Source: Mycobacterium sp. 236(2023)
GTDB taxonomy: Bacteria > Actinomycetota > Actinomycetes > Mycobacteriales > Mycobacteriaceae
DNA: 64,000 bases
Direction: 5' to 3'
Assembly (NCBI RefSeq): GCF_029623955.1
Contig: NZ_JARSBP010000007.1
Span: 286,218 to 350,217 of the forward strand
Shown here: positions 1 to 8,058 of the stretch, piece by piece
Layout: each line of letters starts with the position of its first letter
How positions within the stretch are numbered: position 1 is the stretch's first letter
Translations under genes and position numbers: made by a program
Notes under the pieces: model-generated
Told to the model about the DNA's origin: nothing
Seen by the model: the letters and a program-made list of their open reading frames with translations, nothing else
Databases searched by the model: none

Positions 1-15
1 AGGAGGACCGCAACC

Positions 16-768
16 GTGACCACCCACACCACCAATCAGTCCGCCCCGACACACCACGCACTGCAACGGGCAACCGACACAACGGCACCGCCCGCCGACT
101 TAACCGACAGTGAGGATGGCGCCACCAACGAAGCCGCCGATGACGCCGGCGATCATGTCCTCGACCCGGCCGCGGCGACCGGTGGCCCACCGGAAGCGGC
201 CGAACCGCACGGCGACGCCGAAACCGCTGCTGCAGCAAACGATGTCGACACCACGGGTCGCAGCCCGCTACGGCTGCGATGGTCAATGCCACCGCATCGA
301 ATCGCACTGCTCTTCGGGCTGGGCGCGCTAGCAGGTGTCGCCGCGGTGTGCGGATGGGTGGCCGACACCTATCACGATCAACACGTCGCTGATCAGCAGG
401 AGGCCGCTTACCTGCAAACCGCACGCCAGGGTGCTCTGAACCTGACCACCATCGACTGGCAGCACGCCGACACCGACATCGCGCGCATCCTCGATGTGTC
501 CACCGGCCAGTTCCGCGACGACTTCTCCGCCCGTGCGCAAGACTTCACTACAGTGGTCAAACAAACCCAGTCCCGCACCGAAGGCACGATTGTCGATGCC
601 GGCATCGAATCCGAAACACCCACCGGTGCACAGGTTCTCGTTGCAATCAACGTCACCAGCACCCAGGGCAATCAGCCAGAACAGCGCAGCCGAGGATGGC
701 GCATGCGGATCCTCGTCGAACGCGACGGCGAGAACGCCAAGATCGCCAACGTGGAGTTCGTTCCATGA
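16..768 (+). CDS. Mce-associated membrane protein (first of pair)
   Basis: This 250-aa protein has a long acidic, Ala/Thr-rich cytoplasmic N-terminus (about residues 1-90), one membrane segment (about 95-118) and a C-terminal extracytoplasmic domain. That layout is typical of the Mce-associated (Mas) proteins encoded after mceF in mycobacterial mce operons, which are thought to stabilise or assist the Mce lipid importer. The GTG start follows an AGGAGG ribosome binding site at the very first bases of the window, so the operon continues upstream out of view. The stop overlaps the next gene's ATG (ATGA), indicating translational coupling. The family assignment rests on architecture and neighbours. 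The lipid substrate cannot be inferred. Confidence 0.8.
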   Translation: MTTHTTNQSAPTHHALQRATDTTAPPADLTDSEDGATNEAADDAGDHVLDPAAATGGPPEAAEPHGDAETAAAANDVDTTGRSPLRLRWSMPPHRIALLFGLGALAGVAAVCGWVADTYHDQHVADQQEAAYLQTARQGALNLTTIDWQHADTDIARILDVSTGQFRDDFSARAQDFTTVVKQTQSRTEGTIVDAGIESETPTGAQVLVAINVTSTQGNQPEQRSRGWRMRILVERDGENAKIANVEFVP

Positions 769-1421
769 CCAACCCATCTACAGACGCGCCCCCGCAGGCC
801 GCCCCCCTAACCGACTCGCTCACTCCCATCGAGACGGCGCTCGTCGAACAGACCTCCGTCGCTTCTGAGGCCACACCCGTAGATGAGCACTCCGCGCGCG
901 CTGGCGACACGGGCTCCACTGACAGTCATCCTGGCCCTGGCCGGATAACCCGCGTGGCAGTGTTCCTGGTGCTGCCGCTGCTCGTGTTTGCGGTAACCGG
1001 CGCAGCCGGCTGGTTGAAGTACCTCCAGCTGCGCGATCACGCGCTCGCCGCTGCCCGCACAGAATCGGTCAGTGCCGCCATAGACACCACGGTAGCCATG
1101 CTGTCCTATAACTCCACCGACGCCGCTGACACCCTCAACGCGGCCCGTGATCGACTCACGGGCGCGTTACGCGACTCCTACACGTCGCTGATCAATGACG
1201 TCGTCATCCCGGGTGCGCAGCAGAAGCGCATCTCGGCAGCCGCGAACGTCGCGGCCGCCGCCTCGGTCGACGCCTCCCCTCAGCACGCCGTGGTACTGGT
1301 CTTCGTCAACCAGTCGATCACCCAGGGTCAAGACGCACCCAGCGGCACCGCCTCCGCTGTGCGGGTCACCCTTGACAAGGTCGGAACCCATTGGCTCGTC
1401 AGCGGTTTCGACCCCATCTGA
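765..1421 (+). CDS. Mce-associated membrane protein (second of pair)
   Basis: A 218-aa protein with a disordered N-terminus of about 60 residues, a single transmembrane helix (roughly 63-83) and an NTF2-like extracytoplasmic region, the usual Mce-associated membrane protein form. The ATG at 765 overlaps the preceding TGA (ATGA). A longer open frame back to 696 exists but lies inside the upstream gene and is not used. It is probably co-transcribed with the upstream Mas gene and acts in the same envelope complex. No catalytic residues are visible. Confidence 0.8.
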   Translation: MTNPSTDAPPQAAPLTDSLTPIETALVEQTSVASEATPVDEHSARAGDTGSTDSHPGPGRITRVAVFLVLPLLVFAVTGAAGWLKYLQLRDHALAAARTESVSAAIDTTVAMLSYNSTDAADTLNAARDRLTGALRDSYTSLINDVVIPGAQQKRISAAANVAAAASVDASPQHAVVLVFVNQSITQGQDAPSGTASAVRVTLDKVGTHWLVSGFDPI

Positions 1422-1882
1422 TGTCCCATGAGTTATCAAATCATCGCCGATACCCGTCCCCGCGGCACAGGATGACGCCCCACACGATGACAATACGACC
1501 CACCCGAGCCGCCGCGGACCCGCGCTGCACTCGACGCTGGCGAATCACTGCGCTTGCCTGCTTAGGCATCGCCGCGCTACCGGTCGGCGCCGGTGCCACG
1601 GGCACCGCGCAGGCTGATGCCGTCGCCTACCTCGTCAACGTAACGGTGCGCCCGGGCTACCACTTCGCTCACGCCGACGCCGCGCTGGCCTACGGGCGCA
1701 GCCTGTGCGATGCGCTGGCCAACGGCGTTGGCTACCCGCAGCTGGTCTCCACCATCGAGCGTGACTTCGCCACCACTGACGAGTACCAGGCCACCTATCT
1801 GCTCGGTCAAGCCGCCAACGAACTGTGTCCCGCCCAGATCTGGCGGCTACGCCGATCCGCAGCCGACAGCCACATCCAATGA
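1421..1882 (+). CDS. DUF732-family secreted protein
   Basis: The mature region carries the DUF732 pattern of a short helical domain: a Gly-Tyr-x-Phe segment near the start, a conserved Cys in the GRSLCDAL motif, and a second Cys near the C-terminus in the NELCP motif. These probably form a disulfide. A Sec signal peptide is present, with an RRWR positive patch, a hydrophobic stretch and a cleavage site close to TAQADA. DUF732 proteins are small exported mycobacterial proteins of unknown function. The start is ambiguous. ATG 1421 overlaps the upstream stop (TGATG), and ATG 1472 would give a more usual signal-peptide length. The gene sits in the Mce-associated operon tail. Confidence 0.7.
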   Translation: MSHELSNHRRYPSPRHRMTPHTMTIRPTRAAADPRCTRRWRITALACLGIAALPVGAGATGTAQADAVAYLVNVTVRPGYHFAHADAALAYGRSLCDALANGVGYPQLVSTIERDFATTDEYQATYLLGQAANELCPAQIWRLRRSAADSHIQ

Positions 1883-2376
1883 CCGCAGCCTCGAAGGCCA
1901 CGCTTCGTCGCGGCGCCCACCTGCTCACTATATGTTGCGCCGCAACGCTGTTGGCGACACCGGTAGCGCACGCGGACAACAGGCGGCTCAACGACAGTGT
2001 GGTGGCCAACGTCTACACCATCCAGCAACAGGCCGGCTGTTCCAACGAGGTGCACATCAACCCGCAACTGAGGCTGGCCGCCCAATGGCACACGCACGAC
2101 GTGCTCGCCAACCGCGCTTTGGACGGTGATATCGGATCAGATGGCTCTATGGTGCAGGACCGCGCCAACGCCGCAGGGTTCCGCGGTGTGGCCACGGAAA
2201 CCGTGGCCATCAACCCCGCGTTGGCCATCAGCGGCATCGAAATACTTAACCAGTGGTACTACCGCCCCGACTATCTGGCCATCATGGCGGACTGCGCCAA
2301 CACCCAGATTGGCGTGTGGTCGGAGAACAGCTTCGACCGCAGCGTCGTCGTCGCCGTATACGGTCGCCCCGCCTAG
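1879..2376 (+). CDS. CAP (SCP/PR-1-like) domain secreted protein
   Basis: A 165-aa exported protein with a Sec signal peptide ending near PVAHADN, followed by a CAP-type domain. The LRLAAQWHTHDVLANR helix, the later DGDIGSDGS segment and the NAAGF motif match the short bacterial CAP fold found in many mycobacterial secreted proteins. Two Cys residues of the mature domain could form a disulfide. ATG 1879 overlaps the previous TGA (ATGA), so it is coupled to the DUF732 gene. Its biochemical role is unknown. CAP proteins in other organisms bind lipids or sterols, which would fit an mce setting, but that is inference. Confidence 0.75.
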   Translation: MTAASKATLRRGAHLLTICCAATLLATPVAHADNRRLNDSVVANVYTIQQQAGCSNEVHINPQLRLAAQWHTHDVLANRALDGDIGSDGSMVQDRANAAGFRGVATETVAINPALAISGIEILNQWYYRPDYLAIMADCANTQIGVWSENSFDRSVVVAVYGRPA

Positions 2377-2423
2377 CGACCCGACCACGACCACCGCGCC
2401 ACTTCGACACCTAGGAGTCATCG

Positions 2424-2534
2424 ATGGACCCCAACCCCGATTACGATGTCAGCGATGAACTCGAATACGGCATGAACTGGTTCGCCTGGATCCTGCGCGG
2501 CGTCTACCCGCCTCCGGCCTACCCGCCCGTGTAA
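2424..2534 (+). CDS. Small ORF, 36 aa, acidic head and proline-rich tail
   Basis: A 36-codon ORF starts at ATG 2424 behind a good ribosome binding site (AGGAG at 2413-2417, 6-nt spacer) and ends with TAA at 2532-2534. The peptide begins acidic (MDPNPDYDVSDELEYG), has a short aromatic hydrophobic stretch (MNWFAWILRG), and ends in Pro/Tyr repeats (PPPAYPPV). It lies 47 bp after the CAP gene and in the same direction. I do not recognise a family. The support is the ribosome binding site, the codon pattern and the operon position. Confidence 0.5.
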   Translation: MDPNPDYDVSDELEYGMNWFAWILRGVYPPPAYPPV

Positions 2535-2689
2535 TCCAGCCGGATCAACACGCTGTGACGGGGCAGCGCCGCGACACCACCCACGCATGCAGCGAGACGC
2601 CGCCACAATGGAACTCGGCATTACCGTCCAAGCCGGCCGCGCGGCGCCAGTAGCCGTCGTGAGCTTATGGACTGCATCTGAGGCGACGA

Positions 2690-3411
2690 CTATCCCGTCG
2701 AATATCTACTGGTGCCCTCGGCGGCCACGGGTGGCGACATCCCCCGTCGACTTCCAAGGCGGTGGCCAGCACGACGTGTTCTGCTCGACGTGTTCAACGC
2801 CGCACCCGAGGTCAGCAACTGGGTCACGGCGGACGACGCATGGCAACCCTGGCCGGTCGCGGGTTTTCGGTCATCGCCCCCGCCGGCGCCGCGCGGAGCC
2901 TCGACATCTGCACCGACGGGGAATTAGGCGGCAGCCGCCAATGGAAGACCTTCCTGTCCGCTCAACTGCCAATCAAATGGCTGGGCAAAGGAATTGACGG
3001 GATCCGGACATCCCGTCGTGGGCGCGGCCCGAGGCGGCACTGCCACGGCCACCACTCGCCGCCTTCCATCTCGGCCGGTACCGCTCGGCCGGTTCGCAGT
3101 CACGGGTTCACATCTCCTCCGACATCACCTGGAGCCGGTGATCACCGCCGGGCCTACCTATTATCTCGAGGCCAACACCCACCACATGTGGCGCACCGCC
3201 GCACCGTGGTCGCTGGAAAGGGCGCCACCCCGACGGACACGTGCAAACTGCTCACTGACAACAACTCTCGGCTGTCGGCCACAGTCCCGCAGCCGTCACC
3301 TGCAGCGGTCCAGCCGCGATGGTCGGCTACTGCGACGAAGGAGAAGGCAGCAGCCTGCTTCTGCGCCCACTACCGTCGGGTAGGCGGTCACAACCTTCAC
3401 GTCGATATTTC
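2690..3411 (+). pseudogene. mpt51: Degraded MPT51 (antigen 85-like) mycolyltransferase-family gene
   Basis: No single frame is open, but pieces in three frames line up in order with MPT51/FbpD, the non-catalytic antigen 85 relative. The pieces are VEYLLVPSAATGGDIP, VDFQGGGQH, LLDVFNAAPEVSNWVTADDA, LAGRGFSVIAPAGAARS, GGSRQWKTFLSAQLP, HPVVGAARGG, LAAFHLGRYRSAGS, THHMW, LLTDNNSRLS and YRRVGGHNLHVD. At least five frame changes are needed, and the 5' signal-peptide region and the 3' end are missing or unrecognisable. I read this as an old pseudogene rather than a sequencing error. The apparent ORF at 2762-3454 is only one of these fragments run on. The comparison is from memory of the family. Confidence 0.8.
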
Positions 3412-3436
3412 GATCGTAATCGCCGAGCTTTCACAG

Positions 3437-4345
3437 TCATTCTGCATTGGGTAACGAACTAGGCGAAACGGACCGGAGCAGGGTCCGCAACCATCGATGG
3501 GCAGGGTCGTTGGTCAATCGCGGATGCCACAACATGGCGTAGTCCAGTGACGCGAATACTTCTGGAGGGCGGGCCATTCGGAGATTCCCGGTCAGGTGTC
3601 TCAGTGCGTATCGTCGCGGTATCACTGCGATCAGCGTCGTGGACATCAACGCAGTGATAAGCGTCGAGAAGTAGGGAACCGTGACGGCGTGACGAGGATG
3701 CACGCCGAGCTCAGCCAAGGTGGCGTCCACGAGCATCTGTTGGCCATGCAACATCGCCACACGTGCATGCGGGTACGCCCGTAGCTGTTCCACCGTGAGC
3801 GCGTCGTCGGTGACAGGATGCCCGTCAGACATCAGACAGACGAATTCGTCGGCGAACAGGGTCTCGGCGATCATCGGTTCCGGTGGAGCCAAAGGCCCGA
3901 GGACCAGGTCGACGCGCCCTCGTTGCATGTCCTCGTAAGTCGACGGAACGACCTGATCGATGGTCAGTGACATGTTCGGCGCCTGCCGGAAGAACTCGCG
4001 AAACAATCCGTCGGCGAGCACGTCGGTAGCGTAATCGCTTGCAGCCAAACACATCGTGTTGCTGGCCAGCGCCGGGTTGAATGTGTCGGCGGCGATGAGT
4101 GCACGCAGTTGGGGCATCACCTCGGCCATCTCGCTGCGCAGGATTCGCGCTCGGGGGGTCAGCTCGTAGCCGGCCGGAGTTTGGACTAACAGTTCATCAT
4201 CGAAGGTTCTGCGCAGGCGGGCAAGCACGCGGCTCATCGCCGACTGACTCAAATTTCGGCGTTGCGCCGCACGTGAGACCTGCCGCTCGTCCAGCAGTGC
4301 CTCTAGCGCGGGAAGTAAGTTCAAGTCCACGTTATCGAAATGCAT
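3437..4345 (-). CDS. LysR-family transcriptional regulator
   Basis: A 302-aa protein with the LysR layout. The N-terminal winged helix-turn-helix (about residues 5-65: LLPALEALLDERQVSRAAQ, then LSQSAMSRVLARLR) is followed by a two-lobed substrate-binding domain (about 90-300). It resembles the NodD/PcpR-like subgroup whose start reads MHFDNVDLNLL. The start is placed at 4345. An in-frame ATG at 4354 is also possible, and the longer open frame to 4561 runs into the divergent gene. It is divergent from an aldehyde dehydrogenase, and the 100-bp gap holds ATGCAT inverted repeats, so control of that gene is the likely role. The inducer is unknown. Confidence 0.85.
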   Translation of the reverse strand: MHFDNVDLNLLPALEALLDERQVSRAAQRRNLSQSAMSRVLARLRRTFDDELLVQTPAGYELTPRARILRSEMAEVMPQLRALIAADTFNPALASNTMCLAASDYATDVLADGLFREFFRQAPNMSLTIDQVVPSTYEDMQRGRVDLVLGPLAPPEPMIAETLFADEFVCLMSDGHPVTDDALTVEQLRAYPHARVAMLHGQQMLVDATLAELGVHPRHAVTVPYFSTLITALMSTTLIAVIPRRYALRHLTGNLRMARPPEVFASLDYAMLWHPRLTNDPAHRWLRTLLRSVSPSSLPNAE

Positions 4346-4378
4346 GGGATGCATAGTTAAGGTTACCAATATGCATTT
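4338..4378. promoter_or_regulatory. Candidate LysR operator: ATGCAT inverted repeats
   Basis: AAATGCAT at 4338-4345 and ATGCATTT at 4371-4378 form a perfect 8-bp inverted repeat, and a third ATGCAT lies at 4349-4354. The array covers the LysR gene start and the space before the aldehyde dehydrogenase. That position suits LysR autoregulation and divergent activation. Assignment as the operator is inference. Confidence 0.4.
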
Positions 4379-4445
4379 GACGCATGATGTGCTCGGTCGA
4401 AGGATTGGAGGTGCAGGACCAACCGCAACCCAGGAGGCAGTACTG

Positions 4446-5942
4446 ATGACAAGTAGCGCCGCAGTTGATTCCATCATCGACGGATCGACACCACCCACGT
4501 ATCGCTGGTACGCCGACGGGCAATTCCGCGATGCGCCCGCTGGAACCTTCGAAGACTTCAACCCCTACACGGGCGAAATCCACGCCCACGTCGCACGGTG
4601 CGGACGCGCTGAAGCCGCCGAAGCCGTCGCCGCGGCAGAACGCGCCTTCGATGAGTGGTCACGGATGTCACCCGGAGCCAGAGCGGAACTCTTCCGCCGG
4701 GCGGCCGCAGTCGTTCATCGGCGCCGCGATGAATTGGTCGCCCAACTGGCCCGCGAAACCGGTGCGGCCGCTTTCAACGCAGGCTTTCAGATTGATCTGC
4801 TCGGCACCTTGATGGAACAGGTCGCCGGGTGGGGTTACAACCCAACCGGCGAGAGTCTCCCGTCGGATCTGCCGGGCGCCCGGCACTACGTCGAACGGCG
4901 GCCACTCGGCGTCGTGGTCAACTTCGTGCCGTGGAACGGCGCGTCCCTGCTGAGCTGGCGTTCTGCGCTGGCCCCGTTGGTCTTTGGCAATACCGTCGTG
5001 ATTAAACCGTCTGAGTTGGCTCCGTTGTCTGCTGGGCTTCTCATCGCCGAGGTGGTCCACGAGGCCGGCTTCCCGCCTGGCGTGATCAATGTCGTGACCC
5101 ATGCCCCGGGAGAGGCCGGACCAATTGCAGACGAGTTTTTCGACAACCCGGCCGTGCGCTGCCTCAATTTCATCGGCAGCGTCGCTACTGGCCGCCACCT
5201 AGCCGAGAGGGCCGGCAGAGCCCTCAAGCGCACGGTGATGGAGCTCGGCGGTTACAACCCACTGCTCGTAATGGACGACGTCGACCTCGACTACGCCGTG
5301 CAGGTTGCCACGTTCAGCGCATTCTGGCATCAGGGCCAAGTCTGCATGAACGCGCGAAAGATCCTCGTCCACGAGCGAATCTATGAGGAGTTCACCCAAC
5401 GGCTGGTGGCCTCGGCGCAGACGCTGCCGACCGGAGATCCCAGTGACCCAACAACGTTCATCGGGCCACTTATCACCCCGGCCGCAGTTGAACAGGTTGA
5501 CCGCCGGGTCCGCGAGGCGACTGATCTCGGTGCCCGGGCGCTCTGCGGGGCCACCTACGAAGGGCAGATTTACTCGCCCACCGTGCTCATCGATGTTCCG
5601 GATTCCGCAACAATCAATCATGAGGAGACATTTGGACCTGTGGTCGTCGTGCAACCGGTCCGTGACGAGACCGAAGCCATCGATATCGCCAACCGCCCCA
5701 TGTACGGGCTGTGCGCCGGCGTTCTCTCCGAACAGACGCGTGCATTGGAGATCGCGGCCCGCCTGCAGGCCGGAGCGATCCGCGTCAACATGGTCACCAT
5801 CAGCGATGAGATCCACCTCCCGCTGGGTGGCGTCCGTGACAGCGGTTGGGGCCGCAGCGGCCCGACAGGCTATCGCGATGATTTCACCGACGTCATCGCC
5901 ATCACCATTCAGTCTGGCCAGCAACAGCTTCCGATCAACTGA
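4446..5942 (+). CDS. NAD(P)-dependent aldehyde dehydrogenase
   Basis: This 498-aa protein is full length for the ALDH superfamily and oxidises an aldehyde to the carboxylate with NAD(P). The general-base Glu is about residue 266 (MELGGYNP) and the catalytic Cys is about residue 300 in GQVCMNA. The cofactor-binding VIKPSELAP segment and the late EETFGPVV motif are also present. ATG 4446 is chosen because AGGAGG lies at 4432-4437 with 8-nt spacing. The longer open frame to 4344 runs into the LysR start. It is followed by a strong hairpin and an NTF2-like gene. It resembles the benzaldehyde/vanillin-type dehydrogenases, but the substrate is not determinable. Confidence 0.9.
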   Translation: MTSSAAVDSIIDGSTPPTYRWYADGQFRDAPAGTFEDFNPYTGEIHAHVARCGRAEAAEAVAAAERAFDEWSRMSPGARAELFRRAAAVVHRRRDELVAQLARETGAAAFNAGFQIDLLGTLMEQVAGWGYNPTGESLPSDLPGARHYVERRPLGVVVNFVPWNGASLLSWRSALAPLVFGNTVVIKPSELAPLSAGLLIAEVVHEAGFPPGVINVVTHAPGEAGPIADEFFDNPAVRCLNFIGSVATGRHLAERAGRALKRTVMELGGYNPLLVMDDVDLDYAVQVATFSAFWHQGQVCMNARKILVHERIYEEFTQRLVASAQTLPTGDPSDPTTFIGPLITPAAVEQVDRRVREATDLGARALCGATYEGQIYSPTVLIDVPDSATINHEETFGPVVVVQPVRDETEAIDIANRPMYGLCAGVLSEQTRALEIAARLQAGAIRVNMVTISDEIHLPLGGVRDSGWGRSGPTGYRDDFTDVIAITIQSGQQQLPIN

Positions 5943-5950
5943 CCTATCAG

Positions 5951-5987
5951 CAGCGCCTTCCACCCGCAACCGGGGTGGAAGGCGCTG
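5951..5987 (+). terminator. Strong 15-bp hairpin after aldehyde dehydrogenase
   Basis: CAGCGCCTTCCACCC (5951-5965) and GGGTGGAAGGCGCTG (5973-5987) are perfectly complementary around a 7-nt loop, starting 9 bp after the stop codon. No T-run follows, as is common for mycobacterial terminators. It may also act as an mRNA-stabilising element ahead of the next gene. Confidence 0.65.
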
Positions 5988-6020
5988 TCCCATCGCCCAC
6001 GCAAAGGAGTAGTGGTCACC

Positions 6021-6626
6021 GTGCTTACCCATGAGCAGCTCTCGTCGCTCGATATCGTCACTATCAATCAAATACTGGTGCAGGAACGACAGGCGCGGGA
6101 TCGCGGATGGTGGTCGCAGATGCTGACCTTCTTCCACGACGACTCACGCGTCACCATCAGCTGGTTTGATGGCAGCGGAGCCGATTTCGTTGCCAGCTCG
6201 CGGGCCCTTGCCGAGCAGGGCGCCGTCGGATGCCACCGGCTTGAGCCGCCGGCCATCCACGTGCACCAGGATCGCGCCGTCGCGGTCATGCCTGTCGTGG
6301 TCGAGACCTACCCCACCGTGGAGGGTGTCGGCACTGTGCTGACCGGCTACGCGCGTCTGGTCTACCAACTCGAACGACGCTCCGGAACGTGGGGAATCGT
6401 TCGGATGCAAGCCATTTACGAGCGCGATGAACTGCACTCCACACCGGCTGCCTCGGCACCGTTGGTGCCAGCCGACGAGCTGAAAGCGTTCCGGCCAAGC
6501 TATGCGTGGCTGGCGTGGAGCCTGAATCGACTCGGACTTCGCGTCCCTGCCGATCTCCCCGGCGACGATAAGCCTTCCTTGGCAGAAGCGTTGTACGACA
6601 ACGCCTTTGCGTGGATTACCGAGTGA
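6021..6626 (+). CDS. NTF2/SnoaL-like protein
   Basis: About 201 aa with an N-terminal NTF2/SnoaL-like alpha+beta barrel (roughly residues 10-140). The pattern of early helices, WWSQMLTFFHDDSRV, then strands with HVHQDRAVAVMPVVV, is like the small-subunit-type dehydratase/isomerase or SnoaL-like proteins in catabolic clusters. The C-terminal 60 residues are less conserved. GTG 6021 is preferred because AAAGGAG (6003-6009) is 11 nt upstream. GTG 6012 would leave only 2 nt. It lies just downstream of the aldehyde dehydrogenase and probably works on the same, unknown substrate. Catalytic residues cannot be assigned. Confidence 0.7.
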   Translation: MLTHEQLSSLDIVTINQILVQERQARDRGWWSQMLTFFHDDSRVTISWFDGSGADFVASSRALAEQGAVGCHRLEPPAIHVHQDRAVAVMPVVVETYPTVEGVGTVLTGYARLVYQLERRSGTWGIVRMQAIYERDELHSTPAASAPLVPADELKAFRPSYAWLAWSLNRLGLRVPADLPGDDKPSLAEALYDNAFAWITE

Positions 6627-6726
6627 CCATCCCGTCAACCAGTCGACGCAGCGATGGCCTCACCGACTGACTCGGGTGGATCCACGACACGGACCGCCGC
6701 TAGGGCGTTCGACTCGGCGGGGGTCC

Positions 6727-7953
6727 TCAACCGCGACCGTCGCTGTCGACCTCCGGCTCTGCGGGCTTTGTCGGCTGGAGATGACCGCTGGCCAGTCGGC
6801 AGGCAATGACCGACTGTGAGAGCCCGGCGAACGAACGCGCTTCGAGTCCGGTGAGCCGGGACCAGCGTTCAAGCCGGTAGGTGACGCTGTTGGCGTGCAC
6901 GTGGACCGCCTGCGCTGCCGCCGCGATCGACATGCCAGCCGCCGCGAAGGCCAGGACTGTCTCGGTGAGGTGTGGGTTGGCTTGGGCCACTTCGACCGTC
7001 GGGGCCAGCAGTACATGTAGCCGTTCCCGTTGAGCGAGCAGGACCGCCTCATTCCAGTCGTGCTCGAAGGTGCGAACCGGGTGCGCAGTGGACGTGCAGG
7101 TGAATGCCAGGCGCGCGTCGCCGAGACTTTCACCTGCGCCGGCAAGTCCCGGCCGCGCCAACCCGATTCCCCAGCGCCCGGCAAGGCTTCCCTCGGCCGG
7201 GCCGTGAACCACGATCTCCGGTAGCCGCCCGACCTGAGTGATCATCTCCAGCTGACCGCCGGCCACCGTACGACTGACGACGTCGGTGGCCAAGTGCGGC
7301 GGCAATGTCACTACGCTGCCATGCACTGAGAACTCCGTGACGCCCGGGGCGGGCTGCCAGACCAGCCCCACGAACTTCCCTCGCGGGTCGAGCCGCAGCC
7401 GCGCGGCGATGACCGCGGCGGCCGACTGTTGCTCGGGGTCCTCCAGGCACTCCAGGAATTGGTGAGCCAGGGTGATTCTGTCACCGTCGATTGCTCGGGC
7501 AACGCTGCTGTGTGCCCCCGCCATCGCTGTGGTGGTTTCACGGATCGCCTCGAACATGAGGGTGCCGATGCGGGGTAAGAGGGCAACCATCGGAGGGCTC
7601 GAGCGCTCAACCAGGATCCGCCAGATCTCGGCATCGGCCACCTGATAGGCCGCGATCAGCGCATCGATGGGTACCCCTCCCGCGGCGCGCTTGGCAGCCA
7701 GATCGGTGGCCGCCGTGAGCTCGGAGGAGCTCAACCCCCGTTGTTCAGACAGCGCGTGAAGTCGGTTGAGCACCTGCAGCGCGACGGCGCTGCGATGTTC
7801 GGGTTCGGGGACGACGGCGTACACGGGTTGGGCACTGCGAATGGAACTGGTGACGGTGTCCGCCAAAGCCGACACCTCATCGACCATGACGCTCAGGGTG
7901 CGCTGTACCGCCACCCAACCCTCACGGTCGGATCCGTGATTTCCACTAATCAC
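6727..7953 (-). CDS. PucR/CdaR-family transcriptional regulator
   Basis: A 408-aa regulator. The C-terminal PucR-type helix-turn-helix (roughly residues 335-390) is clear: LTETVLAFAAAGMSIAAA and ANSVTYRLERWSRLTGLEA, with the typical N-x-VxYRL motif. A GGDEF-like central region and an N-terminal sensing segment precede it. GTG 7953 has AAGGAG 5 nt upstream on the minus strand. It is divergent from the indolepyruvate oxidoreductase gene with about 105 bp between them, so it probably controls that gene and itself. Mycobacterial members of this family often regulate amino-acid or aromatic catabolism. The ligand is unknown. Confidence 0.85.
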   Translation of the reverse strand: MISGNHGSDREGWVAVQRTLSVMVDEVSALADTVTSSIRSAQPVYAVVPEPEHRSAVALQVLNRLHALSEQRGLSSSELTAATDLAAKRAAGGVPIDALIAAYQVADAEIWRILVERSSPPMVALLPRIGTLMFEAIRETTTAMAGAHSSVARAIDGDRITLAHQFLECLEDPEQQSAAAVIAARLRLDPRGKFVGLVWQPAPGVTEFSVHGSVVTLPPHLATDVVSRTVAGGQLEMITQVGRLPEIVVHGPAEGSLAGRWGIGLARPGLAGAGESLGDARLAFTCTSTAHPVRTFEHDWNEAVLLAQRERLHVLLAPTVEVAQANPHLTETVLAFAAAGMSIAAAAQAVHVHANSVTYRLERWSRLTGLEARSFAGLSQSVIACRLASGHLQPTKPAEPEVDSDGRG

Positions 7954-8058
7954 TTGAGCTCCTTACTGCCTAAAACTGGGAATCGGCCGTAGATCGCCGT
8001 GCCGTAGAACACAAATAATAGGGATAAGCCCAAATGATGTGCAGCAGAAGGACCTTTC

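Noticed and set aside
2762..3454. 230-aa ORF as a functional gene
   Set aside because: Only part of it matches MPT51, and the adjoining parts of the same protein lie in other frames, so it is a pseudogene fragment.
5199..6137. 312-aa antisense frame over the aldehyde dehydrogenase
   Set aside because: It crosses the strong terminator hairpin and overlaps conserved ALDH sequence. No family features.
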